A stretch of 64,000 nt of DNA from Colletotrichum lupini (lineage: Eukaryota > Ascomycota > Sordariomycetes > Glomerellales > Glomerellaceae), in the NCBI RefSeq assembly GCF_023278565.1, contig NC_064673.1:3596001-3660000 (forward strand), read 5' to 3'. Shown here in pieces: positions 13,525 to 24,909 of the stretch (position 1 is its first letter; the number at the start of each line of letters is the position of its first letter). The position numbers were made by a program, and so were the translations under genes. The notes under the pieces were generated by a model, which saw only the letters and a program-made list of their open reading frames with translations, was not told where the DNA came from and did no database searches.

Positions 13525-16039
13525 CTACTCAATGTGAATAGCCACAGGGCCGCTAAGGCTGTTATCGTCGGAGCTGTCACCAACAAAAATCTCATATCCA
13601 CCTGAGTCAACTCTGTACTCTCCTTCCAACCAGTAACCCAGTTCAGCAACGCGAATTTCAACTCCAACATCAATCGATGAACCGGAAGGCACATCAACCT
13701 TCGAAAATCCAATCAGTCTCTTTACTAGAAGCGACAGAGGGGCAACCTGCTGCCTGAAGTACACCTGAACAACTTGCTTCCCATCTACAGACCCGGTGTT
13801 GGAGACGGTCACACTTAATTTGATAGCATCGGTCTTGCCATAAGTCGTCTTGTCGAGACTAGGACTGCTGAGGTTGAAAGTAGTGTAACTGAGTCCGTGA
13901 CCAAAGGGGTAAAGATAGTTGTGTGAGAGATACGGGAATTGAATAGCCCCTGCAGCCTGCCAGTCACTGGGTTCGTGGTTGTAGTAAACCGGATTAACCT
14001 CTGAATAGGCAGGGAATGAGATGGTGAGTTTGCCGCTGGGGTTTGTTTTCCCAATCAAGATATCGGCTAGCGCGCGTCCTGAAAACTCGCCGCCGAGGAA
14101 GGTGTGCAAGATGGCTTGGGAATCCTGAGCAACGCCCGACAGCTCGAACGCCTGACCACCGCTAAGGACGATGATAGTGGGGACACCAGATTCAATCACA
14201 GCGCTCAATAGATCCCCCTGAAGTCCAGGAAATTTCAGAGACGCATGAGTGAGTCCTTCTCCATCTGTTCGCTCATTGACAAGACTGTCCTCGTAGCCCA
14301 CCGCGACAGAACCAATGACAACGATAGCTATGCCTGCGTCCTTAGCCGCTGCGACGGCCTCGTCAATACTTGAGTTCTCTTCCGAAGTAATTTCAACGCC
14401 TTTGACATGTTTGACGTTGTCGGAACCAAGGGTCGCCGTAATTGCATCCAAGAAAGTGAGGTTTCCATTCTCGGCATTTGTCCATGCAGCATAGGTGCCA
14501 GTATTGACAACATCAGCAAGAGGACCCAAAACAGCCACTTTCTGGTTTGCAGATAGAGGAAGTATGCCATTATTCTTGAGCAGAACAATGGATTCGCTCG
14601 TGATGCGCTCGTTGGCTTCCAGGTGCTCCTCGGACCTCAGTACCTCAGTCAGGGCAGTGGTGTTCGCCGAGAGGTCCCTGTCGAAGAGGCCCAATTCAAA
14701 CTTCAGGTTGAGAAGACGCGACACTGCCTCGTTCACATTTCCAGCCACGCCCTCAACTGTTTGATTGCCGGAGAGAGACTCGAAGGCCGTGGGAAATCGG
14801 ATCGCAAGTTCGAGTTCCACGCCAGCCTCCAAGGATTGAATTCCGGCGTCATTGAGCGTGCTGGCCGTCTTGTGGGTGTCGTAAAGCATGACAATGGCGT
14901 CCGCGTCAGATACTATAACGCCATTATACCCGAGTTGTTGGCGGAGTAGATCTTGTAATAGGAAATTTGTGCTGGTGGGCGGGGACGCCATCGATGGTGG
15001 CATAAGACGGCATCAGCGAGGCCGGAGTGACCTTCTGGAGAACATTGATGTATGGGAGCGCTAGAATATTGTAAATGTGGTTCTTGCCGCCAAGGATTGA
15101 GCCCTGGTTAACGCCACCAGTAGATGTACCAAAGACGTAGTGTTTGATCGTAGTGGCTACTTTCATGAATCCGTCGGAGTCCTTTTCTTGGACCGTACCG
15201 ATGTAGGCCGCGGCAAGTTCACCGTTCATCCAGGGGTCTTCGCCGTACCTTTTAACAATCAGCCAGGGGATCTTCGGAGAGCTTCTTCAAAAAGGGAATC
15301 AAAACAAAAGAGAATAAGGTGAAAGATAATAGAAAATAACGCAAAGAAAACGGGCTATGCACTCACATTTCACCAACGCGACCGCTTCTCGGATCACGCG
15401 CAACGTCTACCTCAGGTGAGAGTACCCACGTGATTCCACACGCATGAAGCTCATCCCTCAGCGCTGCGGCAACAGTGGTATAGAGAGGTAGGTCCCAGGC
15501 CATTGCCATCGTCAGGGTTGCCGGGAACAGGGTAGTGCCACGCAGTGTCGGGCCATTGACCGCATCTCCAATGTGAACGAAAGGGATGCCGAGCCGGTGT
15601 TCCTTCTTGGAGGCGACGATGAGATCCGATAGGACAGGGACCGCATCTTTAGCGTAGTTGAGGTATGAACCGGGAGCTTGTTCATCTTCAAGTTAGCTTG
15701 CTTTTTGTTGAAACGGGTCACGGAGGGCAGGAATCGCTTACAGATGGTTCCGTTGTGCAGCTTTGCTCTGTCCAGATATTGGGCAGCATCGTAGGTACTG
15801 TTCTGCCCAAGGATTCCGCCGACGCCCCCCATTTGAGCGATCTTTTCGTCCCAACACATGTAAGACAGGAGGTCAGCCACACGGTCAGAAAGGTCTGCCT
15901 TCGGGTTCTTGTAGACCGCATCTTCTGGTACTTCTAGCTGACAGTTGGCCCCATCGACTTCGGTCCCAGCAGCCGAGGCAATACGTCCCGAAACAAAGGC
16001 CACAACTAGGGCATGAAAGAAAATGCTGCATTTAGCCAT
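13525..16039 (-). pseudogene. Secreted glycoside hydrolase family 3 (beta-glucosidase type), one frameshift
   Basis: Hydrolyses terminal beta-linked sugars in the family, probably outside the cell. It starts at 16039 with a hydrophobic signal peptide (MAKCSIFFHALVVAFVSG). I read three exons: 16039-15742, 15685-15367, 15248-13525, with introns of 56 and 118 bp. The second joins GRVGEM to YGEDPW, a hallmark of the (beta/alpha)8 domain. The GVIVSDADA segment carries the expected catalytic Asp; the C-terminus has the PFGHGLSYTTF motif and a fibronectin III-like domain (VVQVYFRQQ). After HQHKF the frame shifts by one base at about 14963-14966: an extra T in a T-run would explain it. With that base ignored the product is about 779 residues, normal for the family. 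No other lesion seen. It is either a recent pseudogene or an assembly error. Confidence 0.85.
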
Positions 16040-16270
16040 TTTTGCGGCAAAGGCTCTAGCGCGTTGAAGTTTTCCGTGGAGATGTATCGGCGCAGTGTTG
16101 AGAGTTTGCGTAGATTCATCGGTTGAAGACGAGGTTTTGTGACCTTTTGATACAGACTGAGCTATAGTCCAGTGATTGTTGAATCACTCCATCTTCTCAA
16201 TATTGTATGACGGCTCACTGTAGTCCCTCTTTCGGACTTGAAAAAGCAACATCCGAGGTATCCCATAGTT

Positions 16271-16311
16271 CCCCGCGTTGAGACACTGGCACAGAGATGG
16301 ATTTTGCGGGG
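16271..16311. promoter_or_regulatory. Two CreA/Cre1-like sites upstream of the GH3 gene
   Basis: CCCCGC at 16271-16276 and GCGGGG at 16306-16311 fit the SYGGRG consensus of the carbon catabolite repressor in opposite orientations, about 230-270 bp upstream of the GH3 start. Paired sites are typical of glycosidase promoters, but six-base matches arise by chance easily. Confidence 0.3.
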
Positions 16312-18024
16312 AGCCAAGGAGAAAGGGGGATTTCCGTCCCTGACTTCTCGGTCAAGCAATTTCCGACAACTTAAGTGGGTGCTCACCATGGCTTAGTGTT
16401 CCTGCAAGCAAAGTGTTTTCGTTGATAGTGCCATGTTCGGTTACATCCAGGGCAACCAAACGTAGACGAGCCGACGGGCTTCGGGTCATCTTTTGCGACA
16501 AAATCGAATGAAGAAAAAAGACTTCGCAAACCATGACGCCTCAGACAAAGCGATAGCATGGGGTAGTATACCCCAAGTGCTCTGCGATCTTACTGAGTAC
16601 CCCCTGCGCGTGGGGGCAAGCACAATGTTGCGGTTCGCGTGACTATTGTGTACGGAATAGGGGGTAACAGTGCTAGGGAGGTCATACCCAAGCTTTTCCT
16701 TTTTGCCATAGTTGGTTGTCTGCTCTGATCCGCTCGCAACACAAGAATACCGAGGATATCTTATGGGAATAAACCGTAAACCATACCCCTCCCCCCTAAC
16801 AAGAGTTATAAAACTATTTACTATAGTTAAGTCTTATATGTATTATAAATTTTCTTAGTTAAAAGTAATTTCATTACGATTATCTGAAGGTCATGATTGA
16901 ATTCTCCAAAATATTTAACCCAAGGACATATTTAATATTTCAAATAATAATACCAATACCATGATTGAAGGGAAATTTATCAACGCTTTACAAGCAAAGC
17001 TACTAGTTTATAATTTACCCCCTCAGGCGTCTGGCTTGACACGGTAAATAGTACAATGCGTGTTTAGTCAAGTCGTATTGTGCGGAAACTAGCTTGCATC
17101 GCTAGTTAGGAACACTGCCTACGGCGGCCAGAGAAGTGGCAGACCGACCTTACGTAAGGCGGAGTGCCGCGCCGGCAGAAGTCGGCCGGCCTCGGTGATT
17201 CTTGCTAATACGGACGCCGCTGGCTAGAATTGTGTCTCCACCCACCCCCCCGCATATTCTGGGAGGTAAAACTCTGATTATCTAAAGAGCCCATCTCCAA
17301 GGACCAATCAGACACACGTTCATACGCGTTTACTAGGTACATTCGCAGCCCATTTGAAGTGGAGGCTAACCCCTGCTATGGGAAATTCCGCCTCTGTTTA
17401 GCCCCTAAACCACATACGGCAGTGTGGCTTTCTGAACTCACTTTCTTATCAAGTCAGTGGTGACAACCTCTATTACGGCCGCTTGGTTTGCCAACAGACA
17501 GCCCTCGCTGGCACCCTGGCATTCAGTCGTCATCAAATATTGTCAATCGGGTAAATCAGCACCGAATGATGAGAATCCAAGGAACTTAGCGTCGGGCTCG
17601 GCATATCTGGTAGACAAGGCTCGACAGTGCACTCAAGAACATTGGCTACTATCGCCATCAACTCCCCCGAAGCCAGCTGTCAGAAGGTCTTGCTATTCCG
17701 GGGAAATGCGATTCTTGGGCGGATCCGGGGACTTCTCCATGGGGAAAATGCATCTTCAGGCATGTGCTAAGCCATATTCACTCCAGTACGTTCGGGAGAA
17801 CGTTGCCCGGAAAACGGGTGCGCGGTCTGATTGGGACAAAATGGAATCCTCACAGGTTTAGACTGCTGCACTGGAGACACGCTAAAGTGATCATGCTGAT
17901 GTCGAGTAACTGGTTGTCACTAGTCTCGAGGTGCTGCATACGGGCTGGTATATAATTCTTCCCCGACGCTTGTGTCTACATGTCTTGTCTGTACCATTTT
18001 CAGTGATTATTCAGAGCTATCAAC
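16312..18024. other. Intergenic region between GH3 (-) and transporter (+)
   Basis: Shared upstream region of two divergently transcribed genes, together about 2.0 kb from 16040. It has a locally AT-rich stretch at about 16800-17010 without the RIP look and no inverted ends. A 134-codon open stretch at 17457-17861 (+) lacks any recognisable motif. No RNA gene seen. Confidence 0.5.
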
Positions 18025-19602
18025 ATGGGGAAGCTGATCACCATCTTTTCTGGGGCCTTTCTGGCCATAGGAGGTAAGTTGCCTTAGCTTTGACTTCTAT
18101 TGTCTGTCATGTCTTGACACTCCGCTCAGGATTCCTCTTTGGCTACGACAGTGGTATCATTTCCTCCACACTGGCCCAGGAGCACTTTATCGAATATTTC
18201 GGCGGTTCGATATCCGACTCGGAGGCCGGTGGCATCGTTTCCTCCTTCACGGGAGGAGCGATTATCGGGTGTCTTGTCGTATCATTTCTTGCAGATGTCC
18301 TCGGACGACGGTTGACAGTATTCACCGGTTCCGTTACAGCCATTTTCGGATGCGCCCTTCAAGCTGGGGCGACGACTGTCCCCATGCTTATCGCCGGACG
18401 TCTCATCGCAGGCCTCGCCGTCGGAATCCTTAGCGCTGTGACACCCATGTACTGCTCGGAGATCGCTCAGGCCGACATCAGAGGAGCGCTATCTGGGCTG
18501 CTGCAATGGATGCTGAGCTGGGGCTTCTTTGTCGCCCAATGGCTCGGATACGGCTGCTCACACGTCGACAGCCACTTCCAGTGGCGATTCCCGCTCGCTT
18601 TTCAGGTAGCCCCCGCGTTCTTGATGGCTGTCGGCATCTGGTTCCTCTCAGAGTCTCCCCGATGGCTTATCGAAAAGGAGCGGTATGAGGAGGCCCGGCT
18701 GGTGTTGAAGAGGTTGCACGGAAATGGAGACAATGATGATTTTCTCGAAGCCGAGTACCAAGAGATCCACGACACCATCATCGCGGACCGTTCTGTCAAT
18801 GCAGTTCATTGGAAAGCTTTGTTCACACGACCGTCGTGGCGTCGTCGGCTTCTGCTAGGGTGTGGTGTTCAGGCGTTCGGCCAACTCAGCGGTGTGAACG
18901 TCATCAACTACTACGGACCTCGGATCTACGAATCTCTTGGAATCGACAACCAGACCTCGTTGATGATTATTGGAATCAGCGGCTCTCTTTCAATTGTGTG
19001 GTGCAGTATTGGACTGTGGGCTCTCGAGCGGATCGGGCGCGTGAAACCTCTCATTTTCAGCGCTGTCGGCTGCGGTCTGGCCTTGGTCGTCAACGCCGTA
19101 CTGTCCAAGTATCTGCCAACGGAGAACGGTAACCAGCTCAGGGCAATGGTTGCCATGAACTTCGTATTCTCGTTCTTTTTCACCATGACTGGAATCATCT
19201 CTTGGGTCTACCCTGCGGAGATTTTCCCAATCGAGATCCGCGCAAAGGGCAATGCCATCGCGACATTGATGAACTGGTCATTGAACGGGTTTTCGCCCAG
19301 GTGTCGCCTCTCGCATTTACTGCGGTAGGGTTTCGGTACTTCTTTGCCTTTTTCGTCTTCAATCTCTGTGCCGCGTTGAGCTATGGATTATTCTATCCCG
19401 AAACCGCTGGTCGGACACTTGAGCAGATGGACGTACTCTTTGGTGTAAGTTGTCCAACAATTCTTTTTGTAATTCATTTCGAACGGGCGCGGGCTAACTG
19501 GAGTAGGACGCGACCGTTGCTCCCGCTGGGAAAGAGTCGGGACCCACATCTTGGCATGGAGAAGGGCGAGAGGACGTGTCGGAGACCAAGCCAGAGAAAT
19601 AG
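18025..19602 (+). pseudogene. MFS sugar-type transporter, one frameshift
   Basis: Twelve-helix major facilitator of the fungal sugar porter family, expected in the plasma membrane. Exons read 18025-18073, 18130-19444 and 19507-19602; introns are 56 and 62 bp. Exon 1 to 2 joins AIGG to FLFGYDSG, the classic helix-1 motif. GRR lies in loop 2-3, a SESPRWL motif after helix 6, PAEIFPIEIRAKGNA near helix 10, and PETAGRTLEQMD after helix 12. Near 19287-19290 the frame shifts: one G appears missing from a G-run between MNWSLNG and VFAQVSPLAF. Restoring one base makes all exon phases agree and gives about 486 residues, typical for the family. Shortly downstream it converges tail to tail with the Zn2Cys6 gene. 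Substrate unknown; next to GH3, a sugar is plausible. Confidence 0.85.
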
Positions 19603-19952
19603 CGGCCAGAAGCTTCCGCCAATATTGGGTATGGAAATGATCGGTCGGTTGTTGAAAGCTCAATCAAAGACGTGACTGGATAGGTGGATGGTGATGAAGC
19701 TTTGCTTCAAGCGATTCACATACCCATTCCAGTTGGTGGCCGCGGATTATATGTTGGCGAACACCCCCTGTAACTGTCGAGCCACTTGCATCCCAGCCTG
19801 TGAGTTTTTGCGATCAAGCTCTGTCATATACCAGAAGGGACAGCGTCTGGGTTATCGCAAGCGGCTAAGCGTGGCTAATGAAAACACGAAACCAAACAAG
19901 ACGCCATAGAATCAATCAGTCAGGTTAGGTGGGAGGACTTTGGATCGCGTAA

Positions 19953-21989
19953 TTACACAGCAATGATATCCTCGCCCAAAGTAACATACACATCCACCCA
20001 ACTGACGTTGTCGGCGTTCCTATCCTGCGCCTCCGCCATCTTCTCCCAGATAAGCTGGATCAAGGCCCATTGCTTATCGATATTGGCAAGATTGTATTGC
20101 TTGACTTGTTCCCACCATTCCATGCATGAGGGCCGTTTCGAAGGTGTTGCTTCGCATGAAGCAATAAACATGGGCCACGTAATGGGCGCCATCCTGTTCG
20201 ACGACACGAGTTCAGGACGAAGTTTGAAGTCTTCCATGGCGCGCATGTGTTCCAGTACAAGATCTACTTCCTCGACAAGATCAACAGCAGTAAAACATTG
20301 AATCCGCCGATAGTAGTATATGAGAGCGGCATGATACCAAGCACATGTATGGTGGTTCAGTACCTCTCTCATCAGATCGTCGCCTGCCGGAGCCAAAGCT
20401 AGTTCGCCATCTGCGGAGCTCCACGAGAGCAGCCGTTCCCCTAGCGCTTCGCAGGCTTCAAGGAGATCCTCTGGAGGGTGCTTTTGTTCCTGGCCGCGGT
20501 ACCAAGCCAATTGCTCCGCATATCGACATGTGTCTTGGATAGCTGCTGCAATGGCTGGTGAGATGCCATACATGTACTCATAGCAGGATGCAGACTCTAT
20601 CGCAAGATCCTTGGAGGGCTTGTCTTCGGTCTCGGAAGCGGTCCATAGTGTTGAAGAGTTCCGAAAGGATGTTGTTCGAGCCATGAGACCTAGAAAGGCA
20701 GCGATTTCATGGAGCTGCCGTGTAGCTGCACCAAGGACTGTCCACCGACTGCGAGACCTTCGCAATTCCTTGGTTGCCCCGAGGTGCACAACGTAATCAT
20801 CGCCAGCTCCGGAGATGACCTATCGGGCATCAGTGTCATTGAATTGTGCGAAACAACGCGGAAGGGATTTGTGTCTAAGACTAACTCCAATGGTAATGAG
20901 TGACAGTACAGCCATTAGTATCAGCCTGTAAAGAGGTCTTGGTGCGTGGGATGCAACGGAAGATCTCAAGAGGCAAATAGCATGGTATCTATGATGGGCA
21001 CCCATCTGCTTGTACTTATCGGAAGCTTTGTTGCAGTTCCATCGGTGGAAGGCAGCTGAAGCTATTATTGAATGGTAGAGGGCTGTCTGAACCACATCAA
21101 TAGCTTCCGTCCCTCCTGATGCGTGCGACTTGGCTCCTTCGAGTGCGGAAGGAAAGTAAAGTTCACGGTAAGGGTTGTTGGTATGGACAATAGGCTGCAG
21201 AAGGTCTGCGACATGCAGGCCGTAATGATGTATCAAGACGTCAACTTCATTGTCGTGTGAAAAGGTGAATCGAACATGCTGCAGCAACGGAAGACATTCC
21301 AAGGGATGCCCCACAAGATTTGTAGCGGCGGCAGCGTCTCCAGTTGGACTGTGAGGGTTGCTGGACCGTGATGAGGAGGACGTTGTAGAAGCGGTAGTTT
21401 CAGATACGCTCTCCTCCAAAGGGTCTTGGTTCAAGGGAACGGGGGACTCATCAGAGTACGCAGGGAGCGGACTCTCTTGTTGGCTCTCCAGCACCACTGA
21501 GAGGACCCGAGGGGGTACTAGTGACACATTTGCGTGCTCAGGTTCTCTGACGAGACCCGGGAAGGTAGAGAAGGGGCCTTGTGCAGACGCAACACCTAGG
21601 GCGACATCATTGTCGAGGTCCAGGAGGAAACGCTTGATTTGCCCCATGTGATATCGATGACTATTACCACGATCTGATGGGTTGTCAGCCAACAGGCCCC
21701 CTAGACGGTGCCCTTCCAAAATAGGGTAAGGTCAATCAAGTACCATTTCCAATTCTTCTTCGGCCTTGGCCGCTGTGTTTAGAGGGCGTCTCGGGCTCCA
21801 CAACAGAGTCTGTCATCCACTTAAGCTTGATGTCGTAGCCACCGCATACGCTGCCTCTCAGTTCGCAGTTCTGGAAGCCTGACGGTCGCTCATCGCATCG
21901 AATCTTTCGTGCTTTGCAAGTCCAGCAACTGAGCCGGTGGTGAGCACAGGCGTATTTCGCAACAGCGAGGACTTGGGCACTTCAAACAT
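19953..21989 (-). CDS. Zn2Cys6 fungal transcription factor with a defective zinc cluster and doubtful start
   Basis: Nuclear DNA-binding regulator of the binuclear zinc cluster class. Exons read 21989-21744 (start uncertain), 21673-20886 and 20819-19953, with introns of 70 and 66 bp (acceptor CATCAG; donor GTTAGT). The cluster reads CWTCKARKIRC then DERPSGFQNC and a final C six residues later: spacing is canonical, but the fourth cysteine is Phe (codon 21874-21876). The later part (LIHHYGLHVADLLQPIV, NPYRELYFPSALEGA) fits the Fungal_trans_2 regulatory domain. No ATG exists in the cluster's frame before a stop; the nearest ATG (21989-21987) is one base out of frame, and one missing C near 21939-21944 would join them. 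About 633 residues if so. An unseen upstream exon is the alternative. It lies between transporter and agmatinase, as pathway regulators often do. Confidence 0.75.
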
Positions 21990-22834
21990 ACCCCGTAAAT
22001 GTGATGGATCGCCGTTTCGGTACGGAGTGCATAGCGGACGGTCACTTTTGGCAGCAATTCGCTTTTGTTCAGCAGCGTGTCAAAGGTTGGGCATTGGAAC
22101 TCGCACGGGACAATGGATGCAGGTGTTGTCGTCGGCGACCTATTAGTTGCCTTACTAATCCATACCTAGCCCGCCTAAGGCATTTGAACCTGCGTCAGAT
22201 TGATTTACAAAATTTCCAGCTAATTGCCTCCCTACCCTGATTGATTAGGTCGGCACCACGGAATCTAAGGTACCACGTAATGATAGATGTGGGATGGATG
22301 GTGGTCTCGGTGGAAAAAGCTATACTAGAGCTAGGTACGTGCGCCTACCTATTTGGATACTAGGCCGGCTCGGACCTACCTGCCTTACACGACAGACTCG
22401 CAACATATCTGGAAAGCGGGGCAAACTTTTCCTATCATACCATGTGGCATGCAGGGATGTGGCTTGCCCCTGGCCGATCGCCTAGCTCTATGTAGTAAAC
22501 TTAGCCTGTGCAGGGGCAGGGGTCTGGGAAAAGCTGACGTAACAACCCAACTTCTGGGGACGACCATTTGAGCAACTTCAACCACTGCAAGACGCCTGTG
22601 TTACGGTCAAATGGGGCTAGAACACTACACACGGCCCAGCCGGCCCTGAACTGCTCAGAGAACGTTACACTGACGTGCTAATTTGCGACGTAAACAAAAG
22701 GACACCCGCGAGCCTTCGACGTCTGATTCTCACAGGCCAAGCATCAACTTCGACAGGCTATGAAATGTCTATTGGTTGTGGAAATCTTCCTGGGATAACG
22801 CCCTGGGCAGCTTTCTCTCACTATCTATGATATC
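21990..22834. other. Intergenic between Zn2Cys6 gene and agmatinase
   Basis: Upstream region of the regulator (-) and 3' flank of agmatinase (-). Several 60-80 codon open stretches in different frames have no recognisable features. Confidence 0.5.
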
Positions 22835-24145
22835 TCACAATTCGTCCTTTTCATTGCCATGAATCGGTGTGTTAAACTGCTTTGTCCATGACTCGGTTCT
22901 TAGCGGCTTCTCCAATCCTCGCTCTTCCATACCCTTCAATACCACGGTGGAGAGCATTTCGTAGATGACTTGTGCTGCTGCAAGTGCTGTTTCTTCGCCT
23001 CTGCCGTCGAAGGCGGGACAAACCTCAACAACCTCCGCGCCAACGATATTGAGCCCCCCCACGCCTCGAATGATCTGAAGCAGCTCCCTGGTGGTCCAAC
23101 CCCCAGGCTCTGGTGTCCCCGTGCCCGGGGCGAGGCCGGGGTCGATGACGTCGATATCAACTGACATGTAGACGGGTATCTCGGTACCCATTCGCTTCAT
23201 TATACCGTCAATGATCCCTTGCGCGCCGACTAAGTCTATGTCATCTGCCTCGATCCTCATGAAACCCTGCCGCGAGTCGTCTTCGTAGTCACTGAAATCA
23301 TCCCCAGCTAGCCTGCTGCGAAGACCACCGTGAACCGAGCTTCCATTGCGGATCAGCCCCTCGAAAATGGCAATCCAGAACATAGTACCGTGAGTGAAAT
23401 CGGATTGTGGGGCCTCCTGGCCTGTCGTCCACGTGCTGGGGTATTTGTTCGGATGCAGAGTGTCCATGTGAGCGTCAAAGTGAAGCACCGCGATAGGCTC
23501 CTGGTATGCTTTGCGCAGCGCCCGCAAGGCGGGGAGAGCTACGCTGTGGTCGCCGCCCAGAGTGAGGAGGACGGGCTTCTTGTCCGGATTCGTCGCGGGT
23601 CGCAAAAGCAGCTCATGGTAACCGAGCGTCATCTGGTGTAGCGCCAGCTTGTTGTCGAACGGGGTGATTGGGATGTCGCCGCAGTCGAGGACCTTGGCCC
23701 AGGAGCTGTATGGGTTGATACCGGCGCGGTGATTGAAGCCCCGGAAGGACGTCTGGCGCGCCGACGCGGCGCGAATTGCTCTTGGACCAAATCTGGCACC
23801 GGGGCGGTAGCTCACGGCCGTATCGAAAGGCGCGCCAATGATGCCCACATCAAAGAGCTCGTCTGGATTGGTCAAGCATTTGACATGTTGCAAATGGGCA
23901 AACGTGGAAATGCCGGAAAACGGCCACTGCCGGCAGGTATTAAGTTAGTTAGCCATCTGCGCCTTTTTGTCATGGAATGGCGCGCCAAGGTCTCGTACAT
24001 CTGTGTCCCATTTCTCGTGCAACTTTTTCAATCTCTCAACGTCGGTGCCCGAAGATGTATCGGCGTGGTGCTCGTGTGCCTGGGCATGCCCATTGAACAG
24101 TAGCAGGACAAGCAGTATGGCTCTGAACAATCGCATGATTGCCAT
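22835..24145 (-). CDS. Agmatinase (ureohydrolase family) with signal peptide
   Basis: Manganese hydrolase of the arginase/agmatinase superfamily; agmatinases turn agmatine into putrescine and urea. Two exons, 24145-23999 and 23926-22835, are joined over a 72-bp intron (donor GTACGA, branch CTAAC, acceptor GGCAG), giving KWDTD followed by [11 protein letters not shown], the usual fungal arrangement. Metal-ligand motifs are all present: GGDHS, DAHMD and SVDIDVIDP, plus [11 protein letters not shown] near the active site. The N-terminus ([20 protein letters not shown] then HEHH) is a good signal peptide, so the enzyme is probably secreted or vacuolar. MAIM and the following M are both possible starts. 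Total 412 residues, normal. It lies in tandem with the amine oxidase upstream. No lesion: one of the few intact genes here. Confidence 0.9.
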
Positions 24146-24909
24146 TCGATGTATCGCTCCAATCCATTAGGATTGGCTTGAATGATAGGTGAACAAAAGA
24201 GAGAAGAGAACTAGATCGCTGGCGGAAGAAGAGCTGGTGAGAGTTAGGAGTGGGCAAGGCCGGCTTTTTCAAGTCCTGCTGGAAGACGATGTATCCACCG
24301 GGTCTCCGTAGCTAGATGTAGGCAGCGTGTTGAATCTGGGACTACTAAGGTGGTTCAATTAAGGATCTGTACATCTATCATTCTCACTTTGATCCACTGA
24401 GGCTTTCTATACGTTGATTGGGTTATATGGAGTCGAAGGGCTCCGGAAATGAGGAGAAGTATCGGATTACTACAGCTACCCTTCTCTCTCTCCAAGGACG
24501 GAAGAAGAGGTATGAGCAACCTTACTCTGCGCTGGAGTTGCTGTGGTACTATTCTAATCGTCGTTGCTCGGTTCCATGAGCATATGTACACAAGCCGGCT
24601 ATCCGTTCACACATGTGTGGTCCTACTCAGAGCTCATGTCGTTCTGGAATATTTACGCAAGAGGTCCTGGAAGTACAACCATCCGATGCAAGACTATCTC
24701 AGGTTTGTGATGATGTCCGTTTCTTCCAACTATTGATATTCTATGGCCACTTTTACCTAGTCGCCGCTGCTCTCAAGAGCTGTGGTTAGAGCCTTTCCGC
24801 CTTTTCGCAAATATTCTGGTATTCCTAACGGAAAGACCAATGGCCCAGAACCATTCGACACAATGAGAAGATTAAAGACCAGCCAGTCGGATTGAGAACA
24901 CCGAGCAGC
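24146..24909. other. Intergenic between agmatinase and amine oxidase
   Basis: About 760 bp forming the agmatinase promoter and amine oxidase 3' flank, both genes being on the - strand. No further gene recognised. Confidence 0.5.

Noticed and set aside
17457..17861. 134-codon open stretch upstream of the transporter
   Set aside because: No recognisable motif, no intron pattern, and it lies in the promoter gap between two divergent genes.
14924..19292. Introns as an explanation of the GH3 and transporter frame breaks
   Set aside because: Reading frames overlap directly at conserved residues with no GT-AG pair of usable length, so a base insertion or loss is simpler.
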